NCBI GenBank assembly: GCA_009869945.1
Contig: WIXG01000384.1
Coordinates: forward strand, 1 to 64,000
From: Mesaphorura yosii
Lineage: Eukaryota; Arthropoda; Collembola; Poduromorpha; Tullbergiidae
Direction: 5' to 3'
DNA: 64,000 bases
Position numbers and translations under genes: made by a program. Under the pieces are notes generated by a model. The model ran no database searches. It was not told the DNA's origin and saw only the letters and a list, made by a program, of their open reading frames with translations. This document shows, one piece after another, positions 11,801 through 22,015 of the stretch; the first letter of the stretch is position 1; each line of letters starts with the position of its first letter.

Positions 11801-12605
11801 CTGTTCGACGCAATTCTGCCATCGTCTTACCCAGCCGTACCACCAAGATTCCACTTTCATTCCTACCGCGCAGGGCGACTCAACCCAAATTTGTACGCTG
11901 AGGGCACAGTCTGTGTCAGTTTACTTGGGACATGGTCATCGCCCAATCATCAGGAAAAGTGGACGAAGGAGTCTAACATTGTTCAGGTGCTGCTCTCCAT
12001 CCAAGCCTTAATTCTGGTATCGGAGCCTTACCACAATGAACCCGGGCTCGAAGCTGACAAGTACGACACTGCGACTGCTCGAAAACATTGCCACATGTAC
12101 AACACTGATCTCCTTCCAAAAATTATGAAAATGATGATCAATCAGATCGAACGGCCGATTGACCCTTGGAAAGCGGAAATTAAAGCTTTCTACCGAACAA
12201 CATTGCCTGGATTTATTGCCCGCTGGGAGCGTTGGTTAAGTGTTAGTGTTTCTGAGAAACCCAGCAAACGCGATGAGTGTCTCCAGAAGCGTAAGTGAAC
12301 AACAGTATTTCACCGTTATTGCCAGGTTGCTGAAATCTTAACCACAGCTTGTTTTTCCCGCAGTTGATGGCGAGAAGCCCGAATTCGAGATTTATCCGAT
12401 GGAGAAAAAGTTCATAGACACTGTTCAGGCGAACTTGACAAAATTGCGAACGCTGCTCACTGAATTGGAGGCGGGAGGTGATGGAATGGCCGTAGTCATT
12501 CCTCAGGAGGAAGCAGGAGACGCTCGCCGAGCGGATGAGCCGGGCATGGTAGCAGCAGCGGATCAGGAACCCGACCAGAGTGCGGCAATGGAAGTTGATG
12601 CATGA
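8821..12605 (+). CDS. UBE2O: UBE2O, (E3-independent) E2 ubiquitin-conjugating enzyme
   Basis: Large E2/E3 hybrid enzyme that ubiquitinates orphan ribosomal and other basic proteins, working in cytosol and nucleus. Seven exons: 8821-9213, 9291-9467, 9551-10210, 10291-10453, 10528-11630, 11741-12290, 12364-12605, giving 1095 residues. The N-terminal half has SH3-like conserved-region modules (for example SGWLGVIADVQRVAQFRLVD and RLAPDTTAVVEIVHTNTVGD). A helical stretch follows, then the UBC fold: YFVKIVRNELNNLRDQCPPG, FSILIRGPVNTPYEDSLYLF, YPAVPPRFHFHS, and the active-site cysteine in LYAEGTVCVSLLGTW, then QVLLSIQALILVSEPY and the YN-containing helix. An acidic, Ala/Glu-rich tail ends the protein. 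Length is somewhat below the ~1290 of the human protein. Start: first ATG, after a GTG in the same frame. All motifs look intact. Confidence 0.95.
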
Positions 12606-13593
12606 ATCTCAGCCTTTTTTCTGTTACCCGTCCACTCGTCAACTCCAAGAAATTATCTTTATTTAGATTCCTTCCGTGTTACAACTAAATACAGAAACAG
12701 TAATATGAACGCGTAATTTATGAGTCTCAGCATACTACACATACGAATAGACTGACGGAATACTTGTAGCCCTGTGATTATTAAGTAACTTGAAGCCTTA
12801 ACCAGTACCAGTAGGCATCGCAGTGCAGTTGGTAGGGTAGGTTAAAATAATGCTAGAACTCTTTCCACGAAACGGGACCACGCACAGGTTGCAAAGTAGA
12901 GAATAGTCGTTTACTCTCATTTTGTACTGCTGTACTGTAAGGACTTAAATACGAATTGTTGGGTAAAGCAAAATACGAAAATGTTGTGCAATAAATTACG
13001 ATTACTCGATAAATTTTCGCATTCGCAGTTTTGGCAGTCTTGTTTTTAACACTTACACCTTGAACAAAAGGAAAAGGAAGTTGAATCACCGCTTGCACTG
13101 CGTTGCAGAAATTGTCCATGTTGATGTTTACTTTTACCTTTTTAGTTAGTTGTAGTATTTGTATTGGAATCTGGTTAAATGTGTAACTAGTACGGAGCGC
13201 TACGCAACCGACCCGAAGTATACTGCATAATGCGTACGTGACATTTTTCAATTTTCATGATTTTACGACGCTGAAAACCCAAACCCGGTCGCTCATTTCC
13301 TCATTTCCGGTACTCTAAACTCATTTCGTGCTAATTACCTTTGATTTATCGAGACGGGATGCTGAATGCGTTAAACTGTAAACAATGAGCTGGTGCTTTA
13401 CTTGTTGCACTGAATACGTAAAATCCTTAAAGGTTTATGAATGGAATGGCATCCTAATCACTTCTTAATTCCATTCCACGCACGCACATATTGCGTCTAC
13501 TTTTACTACGCTAACTTTTAGTCATCGTTCAGCAAACGAGAAACTGGCAGGTTCCACTCCAGTTTAAGCCCAGCACCAGCGCAGCATCAAGCC
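12606..13593. other. Intergenic
   Basis: 3' flank of UBE2O and 5' flank of the next gene. On the minus strand 13250-12853 is open for 132 codons; part of it has possible splice sites that would make a peptide starting MDNFCNAVQAVIQLPFPF, but I see no domain and do not call a gene. Confidence 0.45.
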
Positions 13594-14192
13594 ATGGATT
13601 CCTTGATCAGTATCTTCGTTCTGATATCTGTATTGTCCAGTGCAACTGCCCATGCAGGCGACTACTTTCAGGAAGGCGAGCTGCAAACTGGCCCATTTCC
13701 AAATACTTCCCTGATCAGAAGTGCGCCTGGCCTCAATAATCGCGTTTCTGGCTCACCTGCTTCGGCGGCGTCCGCGTCGGTCTCAAGTAAACAAAAGCAA
13801 AGCGTATATGCGTGCTTGCAATCAAGGCACTAAATTATGGACATATGATTTTAGATTATCAGTACTTCGATCCGTTCCAAATCAGCAACTGCCCCGCTTG
13901 TCGCGAACGATGCACCGCGCTCAGGGCGATCCGGTACGACTGTCATCACCAAAATGGACTCGTCGTGCAATGCTGCTGTGATGGTGACCAAATATGGCCC
14001 CAGACTTGCGAGCAGTGCCTCGTCGGATGTCCTGGCTACTCCACATGCGACCCTGGACCCAATGGACGATTGTTGTGTACGTGCTCATCGGCGGCGGCCA
14101 CTTTGATGAGAGTTGGAGGATTGCTTTCAACGGCGAGTCACTTTTTGACTGTGGCTGCTGCGACGGCAATTTGGCATGTTCAGAAACTTTGA
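13594..14192 (+). CDS. Secreted cysteine-rich protein, probably GPI-anchored
   Basis: Two exons (13594-13786, 13855-14192), 176 residues. It starts with a clear signal peptide, MDSLISIFVLISVLSSATAHA. A low-complexity Ala/Ser stretch (SASAASVS-like) leads to a compact cysteine domain: CPACRERCTALRAIRYDC, CCCDGDQIWPQTCEQC, CPGYSTCDPGPNG, LLCTC, about fourteen cysteines in 70 residues, likely all in disulfides. Immediately after comes S-S-A-A-A, then a hydrophobic C-terminus (LMRVGGLLSTASHFLTVAAATAIWHV), the layout of a GPI-attachment signal. I do not recognise the cysteine spacing as a named family; it might be a small extracellular binding or toxin-like fold. Start chosen because only this ATG gives the signal peptide. 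Confidence 0.78.
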
Positions 14193-14222
14193 AACATTCA
14201 AGGCTGATTGAGAACTCGTGGA

Positions 14223-14228
14223 AATAAA
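14223..14228 (+). terminator. Polyadenylation signal AATAAA
   Basis: About 30 bases after the stop of the cysteine-rich secreted gene. Confidence 0.6.
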
Positions 14229-14370
14229 TATGTTTTTACTTTTTCCGTGACGCGAATCCCTGATTCATAAATCAAAATTTATTGATTGGCTCACGCACCG
14301 GAGCACAATAACAATTTTGGGCGTCAGCTAAACGAAACGCTCTTTTGATCGAGCAACGGCAACGGCGGCC

Positions 14371-15638
14371 TCACTTTAGCATTTTGGACGGGGATTGCGT
14401 CTCGACAAAATAATTACCTCGAGCCCTGCAAAATAATAATTAAAGTAAGTCAAGATGGCAAGATCATGTTCACGTTCAAGATGAGAAATGTTATTGTGGC
14501 ATTGATTGATTGATGACAGCTAACTTACGATTTGTCACATTGCTCGCCCATCAAAGGTCCATCGCAATCGCATTTCTCGTCGTCAAATGCCTGCTCATCC
14601 GCGCACCTGCATCCGTGGAACCTGTAGCCTCGAATCGACTTGGCGTACAGGCGGGGGCACGCCAGATGACTGCACGTCGCGCTGATGTACTTGATGTCGA
14701 AGAACTGGATGAGTGGTCTGCATCCATGCTGCCAAATTCCTGCCTCCGGGAAGAAGTCCACGTGCCCAAATGCAGTTGACTGGATGTGATTCGGCTTTTC
14801 GAAATTATACGGTAAGATGCTGCAGTGAATTGCGACTACGAATTCAGCGTCCGATTTGTCGAGCCTCGTTTTGTTGTGTTTTGACAGATCCGTCTTGACA
14901 AAACGCCCGCCGTCGAGTGCGGTGATGCGGCCGATTTTCTCACCGTTGGAAAGAACTTGGACCGTCGTGCCCGCGATTCCAGCGGCTTGTGCGCCGGCCC
15001 CGAATCCAATTATGTGGACGCTTCTGAAGCTACCGCTTAGCTGCCCCAATTCATTAATAGAAACGATGAGCCGCCCAGTTTGTGTCCCAGCTCGTACGAT
15101 GCCTTCGTCGACCTTCTTGAAGTCGAAGGCTGTGGAGTATTTGCTCCAGTCGACGAGAATAATGTTGACATTGCGATTCATGTCCAAATAGGCTGCGTGA
15201 ATGAAATACTCGTTAACGGGTTGACTCCTTTCAGGCTTTCAGTTTTAACAACATTTTAACAGTCGTATTTGATTAGAACTTATAAATACCTTGTTTTACA
15301 TCCTGCAGTGGTTGAAACTGTATTGGGCGGAAGGCGGATTCTTTCCCGAGCTCCATCCAGCTGTGGATGAGTATAACGACAGGCTTCTCTGGAGTCCACA
15401 GTTTAGTGTCGCGAAGACTGTATTCCGTAATTTGTTCCGGGTTCTTCTTGCTAGAAACAAATACAATTATGTTCAAGAAGCTCCGACCATGCAATTTCTA
15501 AGCATTGCCTCACTTTCTTAATGTCACCAAATAAAATTTGACGCCCTCATTGACTTCGTTGTCGCGTCGCTTCACCTCAGCCCCCAAACATAGCAATAAC
15601 ACGGAAACAATGACGGCGGTCGCAAGCAAGAGCTTCAT
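14371..15638 (-). CDS. Pancreatic-lipase-family protein lacking the catalytic serine
   Basis: Four exons (15638-15514, 15450-15290, 15192-14529, 14425-14371), 334 residues. Signal peptide MKLLLATAVIVSVLLLCLG. Family landmarks: PVVILIHSWME (oxyanion loop region), AYLDMNRNVNIILVDW, the nucleophile elbow, ITALDGGRF with the catalytic Asp, AFGHVDFFPEAGIWQHGC, CSHLACPRLYAKSI with the catalytic His, and RGNYFVET near the end. The elbow reads HIIGFGAGAQAAG: the G-x-S-x-G serine is glycine, so classical ester hydrolysis is not expected. Dipteran yolk proteins are known lipase homologues that also lost this serine, so a binding, storage or carrier role is possible. The Asp and His are kept. Secreted, perhaps gut or haemolymph. 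No frame breaks. Confidence 0.9.
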
Positions 15639-16704
15639 TGTCCCTTTGTCTCTGTCGATATCCAAATTAATCTTAATTAATGAGCTCCAACTTAACTCTT
15701 GACGGTACTCTAGGCTGTAACATTGGGATGCACCTGCTTTTATGCTCTGCAATTCAATGCCAAGAGAGTTTCTCCTGGGTTTTGAGTTGGTTGAAGGTTG
15801 AAGTCTCCGGCTCCGGTCGGATATCATAAACAGCCAACGTCAGTCGCAGCTCCACTTTAACGTTTCATGGCATTAGTCACAAATAGGAATTTTCTTGTTA
15901 ATTGATTCGCGACATCAAACAAGTCCAAATAAACCAAGAGCAAGTATTAAGTGATCCTAAAGTCAATTAAGTAATCGATGTCATTCAGCATTGAGCTGAG
16001 CATTGTGATCAAGTAAAAGTACGCGAATACGCAAAAGAATGCAACTATGCAACTAAAAGCAAAATGCGATGCGAAGCAAAGATGTGAATGAGAAAGAGAT
16101 CAATTTAGCTAGCAATAAAACGCAACAACGCAACAGCTGAGTTTAAGGCGACGACGATTCAGTTCTGCAGATACAAAAACCGCAGTAGCACATCTTCATG
16201 AGTCATCATCACTTCGTGATTTGGGAAAATTCCAAGTAAATCAAACTTAATACAAACTTCAATATTCAATTTCACTTATTAACTACAGTTCAGCAATTTG
16301 ACCACTCTGAGCCTTGAAACGTTGGAATTTTGTGTCAGTTGTCGAATGAGCGAATTATACTAACGTTAAGGTGAGTCAAGATTTTTATTTATTGTTGTAT
16401 TGTGGCTGATGATCTCATCCAACCATCCTAATTGAGTTGCAGATTTTACGTCACACGTAATTTTCGTTATTTGCCAATCACGTGATTATAATTCATTGAT
16501 AGTTAAGCAGATTAATTTGGCTCGAAGCACACATGGTTTAACGTAAATACAGTAAAATACGCTGTCGGACTTCAATCTATCTGTCGTCTTCGTCTGGTCT
16601 GAATTAAATTACTTTTTCATTTTAGGCGGTGCTAATCTAACAAAGTGTCACTGATCGCCTGACCGGAGTAATCAACGCCGCTACCAAGTGGCTAATCAAC
16701 AACC
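15639..16704. other. Intergenic between divergent lipase and Rab18 genes
   Basis: No coding frame with support. Probably holds both promoters and the non-coding first exon of Rab18 (possible donor GTGAGT near 16371 and acceptor near 16625). Confidence 0.4.
15737..15744 (-). promoter_or_regulatory. Possible TATA box of the lipase homologue
   Basis: CATAAAAG on the minus strand about 100 bases before the start codon. Position fits, sequence is only near-consensus. Confidence 0.3.
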
Positions 16705-17585
16705 ATGGCCTCTGATGATGTACTTACCACACTGAAAATTCTTATCATTGGTCAAAGTGGTGTTGGAAAATCGAGGTATGTCGAAAAGATTACAAGACTT
16801 TGTCGATAACACAAAAATGTAGAGCGTTAATTTTAAGTGCCATGCCATTTCTTCTATTTACAGTTTACTCCTTCGTTTCACTGATGATGTTTTCGATCCT
16901 GATCAACCGGCCACAATTGGTGTCGATTTTAAAGTCAAGACCCTTTCTGTGGATGGAAACGCAGGTTAGTGCAGCGCAATTTTTCAGTGCGTGTAATAAC
17001 GTAGAGCATCGTTCAATAAACCTTGGATGTTTGGTTTTCAGTTAAGTTAGCAATTTGGGATACAGCCGGTCAAGAGAGATTCCGCACCCTGACCCCGAGT
17101 TACTACCGAGGTGCGCAAGGAGCTATTCTTGTCTACGATGTCAGTTCTCGACCATCCTTTGATCGACTGGACCCGTGGATTCAGGAGCTTAATGCCTACT
17201 CAACGAAATCAAATGTGATCAAGATGCTGATTGGGAACAAGATTGATAAGGTGAGACGACATTCTGCTTAGACCTCCAAAGAAATCTTTCATGACAAATT
17301 AAAGTCACAGTTGTTTAAATTCTCTTCTGCTCTTCCCTGATTTTACAGGAGCGTGTCGTAACTCGGGAGGAGGGAATTCAATTCGCTCGCCGTCATGCCA
17401 TGTTGTTCATTGAAGCCAGCGCCAAATCGAAGGAAGGAGTGCAGTGTGCGTTTGAGGAGCTGGTTCAAAAGATTATTCAGACACCTGGCCTTTGGGAATC
17501 GGATGGGTTACGACAAGGAGGATTTTCGGTTGGGCGACGTGGGTCGGAGGTGGCTGAAGGAGAGAGCTGGTGTGCCAGCTGCTGA
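16705..17585 (+). CDS. Rab18: Rab18 small GTPase
   Basis: Ras-superfamily GTPase of ER and lipid droplets. Four exons: 16705-16775, 16864-16964, 17042-17250, 17349-17585; 205 residues, the normal length. G1 [13 protein letters not shown]2 T in ATIGVDFK, G3 [10 protein letters not shown]4 GNKIDK, G5 EASAK are all intact, followed by the Rab18 signature [22 protein letters not shown]. The effector/RabF segments ([23 protein letters not shown]) match Rab18 rather than Rab1 or Rab8. The protein ends in CASC, a C-x-x-x box giving a prenylated cysteine as in other Rab18 proteins. An upstream spliced 5' UTR is likely. Confidence 0.96.
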
Positions 17586-19952
17586 TAAGCAACGATCAGT
17601 TTCTGATTTCATTCACCTGAGTGGCGGATGATAATGATACCAAAATGACGGACTAGATACACCTAATCAATGCAACGTGAATTTCAAAATTTTTATTACG
17701 TCGAATGCTTTTATAACAAGACAACAGATAATTTACACAATTACAAACTGAAGTTACTACCAAAGAAAATGAGAGGTCGAAACTAATCTCAAATCTGGAA
17801 GCACTATTTTCATATTCTTAGTACACATGCTTGTATTGTCCAAAATTACCAATTTTCGAACTTATTGCCTATTAATTAATTAATTAGTTAATTACTCCAA
17901 TTAGCATTAGCAATAGACTAAGATTAGCGTAGGACAATAAATTAGAATTGGTGAGTACAAGAATGTGTGACTGAATATTAAAAATCGCAGCGCATTGCAT
18001 GTAAATTCTAAGTGAGAGTCTTCTGAATAAAATTAAACCCACTTGCTAATTAACTCACGGCTGCAATTAAAATTAATTCGTACGCACAGTGAATTTTATC
18101 GACTCGTACCGCACCTGAAAAAATTGAGATTACGCAAATTTCACATGTTGACACGATTCACAGTCCGAAGAAAGCTCACTGCGCCGCACCGCCACGCAGC
18201 CAAACACTGAAGACGACTCATCATCATCATTGATCAGGTTTCGAGTTGCGTTGTGGCTCGCGTCGCTGGAATTCATGACCAACATGCGTGTTTAACTTTA
18301 ATTGTGGTGAGCATGTCGAGATTTCTGGCGCACATGGCCGAACGAGACTCGACTGCATGCTCATGTCCACAACAGGATTTTCATCGGGCGACTGTACTCT
18401 CGATCGCTCTACTCGGCTGGCTCTGTGGCTCTTCGTCTTTGCTGATGTACACATTCTTGTCCTCGTCATTTGCATATTGGCTCTTGGCGCGTGGCAGTGG
18501 CTTTGTGGCTCGCATCGCGTCGTACAATCGCCTGGCAAAAGAGTGGTGACTTGTTTCCACATTTTTGCTACCCAGTCAATTACTACTGTGGATTCGCACG
18601 TGAAAAGCTGCACAAAAGGCAACAACGGACGTACAAAAACGTACACGTACACTACTTACTACTAATAATAATACTACGCTGCGTTTCGTTTCACCTTGCT
18701 CTCGTGCTTGTGCTTGCGCAGATTCAGATTCGTCACAGCCTCTTCGCCATCCGTGTTTCGAATTCGCACAGTCCTTAGCGAAAAAAGCGAAAGACAAATC
18801 TCGTGAGCTATTTTCTTATGCAGTCTGCAATTTGCAAACAAATTTTTCGGCGACTGTTTATCATTTAAGTATTTTCTTTACGCGTGAGCTACGAGAAACG
18901 AGACCGAGAGTCCCGAATTAGCCAACGCCATCATCAACGCCTGCCTAATTTGCATACGACATGGGAACAGTTATGACGACTGGGGCTCAGGCACGTCCAC
19001 AACGCAGCGCAGGCTTGACCCCGATTCTGTCAATTGTCAATTGCCAATTACCATGCAAAGCACAAGCTCAAATGCAAATGTAAATTGATCTCGTCGCGAG
19101 TTTCGGTTTCTTTCATTGCTGCCATTGAAGTTTTTCGTCTTCAGGCCAGAGACTTTGACGGAAACTTCGTGAGGCTCTTAATGAGGAAGTCGTTAGCTTG
19201 ATCTCGATCTTGAACTTGTACGCGAGTGGCCTCGAAAATGCATGCTAAATTAAGTACGAAACACGCTTGGGCAGGGCAGGAAAGGTGAACGCTCGGGGAG
19301 ATGACATTTAACACGGTGGAACCTCACTCATGTGAGTACTCGAGCCGCACACTGCACGCAAGCCAACAATAACCGCAATTAATATCGTGTTAACATTCTT
19401 GGCATCCTGGGCGCATCTCGCCGGAGTTCTGCGTATTGAATGTAAATGGGATTGCCCATCTTGGTACCCGTCAGAAGATGTGCAAAATGCAAACACAGGT
19501 TTAGGCTGAGAAGATGTCATCTACACTCTGCCCTGCGCTGAAATGTTATTGTTTGTTGTTGGTCTTATTGTTATGTTGTACTTACGATTTATACGCCGGC
19601 AGTGGCAGTGGCACTTCCCATTCGCATTGGTATTTTCATGGTGCTTGGTTTCAAGTACAAAAATAGTTGAACTCTCTTTCACTTGTTCGCGTTCGCGTTC
19701 TGGTAATAAACATGACATCGACATCAACGACTGAGGGCATGACTCATTCGCTCATTTCGCAGGTGCACAATGCACATTGAATACGATGCTAAAGATGAGG
19801 ACGAAGACGCTCTTCGGGCTATGCCATGAAGAAGAAGACGCCTCGTATAAATACCAAGTTCAAGGTAAAAATAGCCTTCAATTCTTACCCGAACTTGTGT
19901 CGGTGCCTGAGACTTTTGCGAAATCCGTGTCGTGTTCTCACAAATTCGCAGA
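17586..19952. other. Intergenic, 2.4 kb
   Basis: Several open frames on both strands (18227-18797, 19308-20125) have no domains, no splice logic and skewed composition; I see no gene. Includes the 3' flank of Rab18. Confidence 0.5.
17871..17895. repeat. ATTA simple repeat
   Basis: Tandem ATTA/TTAA tract of 25 bases. Confidence 0.6.
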
Positions 19953-21268
19953 ATGTCTCTTATTACAACCGTGTTCGCTGGAATTGCATTGGCCGTCATT
20001 TTCCATTACTCCGTCTCCGGAGTTCAATCAGCCGCGCTTGCCACCGCAACCGCGAACTCGGCGCCGGCTGCTTCAGTGGAAAAAAGCTGTTCCGAATCCA
20101 ATGTAAGCAAGCCTTGCGTAAGTGACCGTGTATCGTCTGCGAGTTATAGATTCCTGATTTTGCACAGATCACTATCGACCAAGTGCAGTTCCAGCACGTT
20201 TGGGACGTTAATGGACTGGCGAGCTACATGACGCGACTTGAACAATGGAAACCGTTCATTGACCTCGAGACAAAGGATGTCAGGTTCCGGAATGGAGTGA
20301 TTGGCGGATACTGGTAAGCTTCTTCAGACTGCAAGTGATTCCAACTTAGCCAACTCAGATTTCAATTGATTTACTTGGATTCAAGGAATTTCCAAATCGT
20401 TCGCAACCTGAACACCGGGAGTCGTCTCACTTTGTGTGCTGTTCACACTCCAGATCAACGGCGACCCAATCCACATGACAGAAACTTCTTTTTCGAGTTT
20501 AAAGTACTTGTCAGCTTAATCCCACCACCTGAGGAGGGTGGAAGTGAATCCGTGCCTGGGCTTGCGCCTGAAGATGATGTTACCAGTACAACGACGCCGG
20601 AATCCGTCGCGTCGCCCACAACCACACTACCGCAGACGCCTGAGCCAATGCCCGGCCAGAGTTCCTCAACTACGACTAGTACGTCTACGGAAGCATCCAG
20701 CACCACGGCGGTTCCGTCGACAACGGCGAGCCCTGCGCCTGCCGCACCCGTCGCCGAGGTTGATCCGTCCCGTATACTCTTCGACGAAGATACCGTCGAC
20801 CAGTTCACAAATTCAATCCAGCAACGCAGCTTCGGTGGCGCAGGATTCCAGCGGTTCGTGAATGCCACCGCCGCGGGTGCGATGTCGCTGCCTCTCATGC
20901 TTCAATTCACCCCACTCGGCTTTCCTGCCCCGCCCAGGCTTCCTGCGCACGGGCCTCTGTTCCCTGCCAGCAACCCTAGCCCGATGTTCATGGGTCGCGA
21001 TATGGGACCACTGCCCTCCAAGCCTGGCTCCAGCCCCACCGCTACCGCCGGCAACGTGACTCTCGTCGCACCGACATTCCAGCAGTCGCCCATCTCCCCA
21101 AAGACCCACTTCACATTCTGGGACTTTGAGGCCAAAACCCTGCAGCTGATCCGCTCCAAGTACAGAAACGGGCAGCAGGTGCCGCAAGGCACAAAAATTG
21201 TCCTCATGTTCACGATGACGGAGCTCATCGTCGAGAAACCGCATACGGAACGCAAAAACTGTGCGTAA
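19953..21268 (+). CDS. Secreted Ser/Thr/Pro-rich orphan protein
   Basis: Exons 19953-20102, 20168-20313 and 20386-21268 give 392 residues. The N-terminus MSLITTVFAGIALAVIFHYS is a signal peptide or signal anchor. A folded-looking module follows (QFQHVWDVNGLASYMTRLEQ, RFRNGVIGGYWNFQIVRNLN, FFFEFKVLVSLIPPP), then about 100 residues of Thr/Ser/Pro/Glu low complexity (TTTTSTSTEASSTTAVPS) typical of O-glycosylated linkers. A second region ends HFTFWDFEAKTLQLIRSKYR...TKIVLMFTMTELIVEK, which would suit a beta-rich domain. Two N-glycosylation sites are visible (NAT, NVT). The start ATG was preferred over a GTG 21 bases upstream. I do not recognise a family. A GTGCGT just before the stop could be a donor to another exon. 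Confidence 0.7.
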
Positions 21269-21331
21269 TTTATTTACATTTGCATATGACTTAATTTATT
21301 ACTTACCTGAATTTACAATTGAGGATTTATA

Positions 21332-21337
21332 AATAAA
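21332..21337 (+). terminator. Polyadenylation signal AATAAA
   Basis: 64 bases after the stop of the Ser/Thr/Pro-rich gene, which supports ending that gene at 21268. Confidence 0.55.
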
Positions 21338-22015
21338 ATCATTCCGAATGCCAATTTGCCGACACTGCATTCAATTCAATATTCAATACGTGAAGTCTGC
21401 CTTAATCGTCGTGCCTTTGCTCGTACTTGCGTTTTGCGTTCGTTTCTGCCGATTCTGGACTCTGGGAGTGTCATCCTCATTACAAGCAAACGGCCCGGCA
21501 TCCAACCAGAAGTGAGAAGAGGCTGGAACAGTGCTCCGGAGCAGTGAGCAGAGCATGAATCAAAAATCCAAACCCCTCAGCCGCTGTGCTCTACGGCTCA
21601 TACGCGTACTACAAACTCATTGTTGTACTCCATAAGTCGGTAATGGTACTGCTGGTTTATGGACTTACTTTGTATGCTCGTAAGTTCGCATCTTCTTTCT
21701 TCCCGTTTCTGTTTTCTGTCTCTGGGACTCTTCTAATCTGGTTGTACATGTCAAAAAGGTTGGACCCGCATTAATTCGTATTGTACCGTGCCCGTGCTGT
21801 GCCTGGTCGTGGGGTCACACTTTGAGTGTGAGAAACACAAAATCTTGCTCGCAATCTGTTTATCAATATTTTGATCTCAGATTTACTGCTGTTGACGCCA
21901 GTTGCACGACAGTGCTTGACGAGCGCGTGTGCGGGTACGGATCGTAGGTCAAAAGTGAGAATTGCAACTTATCAGTGGAAGTGTTCAGTGACACAGTAAA
22001 AACACAATCATAATC
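21338..22015. other. Intergenic, upstream of goosecoid
   Basis: No supported gene. Expected to hold the core promoter and 5' UTR of goosecoid. Confidence 0.45.

Noticed and set aside
18227-18797. Overlapping open frames on both strands (up to 141 codons)
   Set aside because: No domain and no splice support; mutual overlap typical of chance frames.
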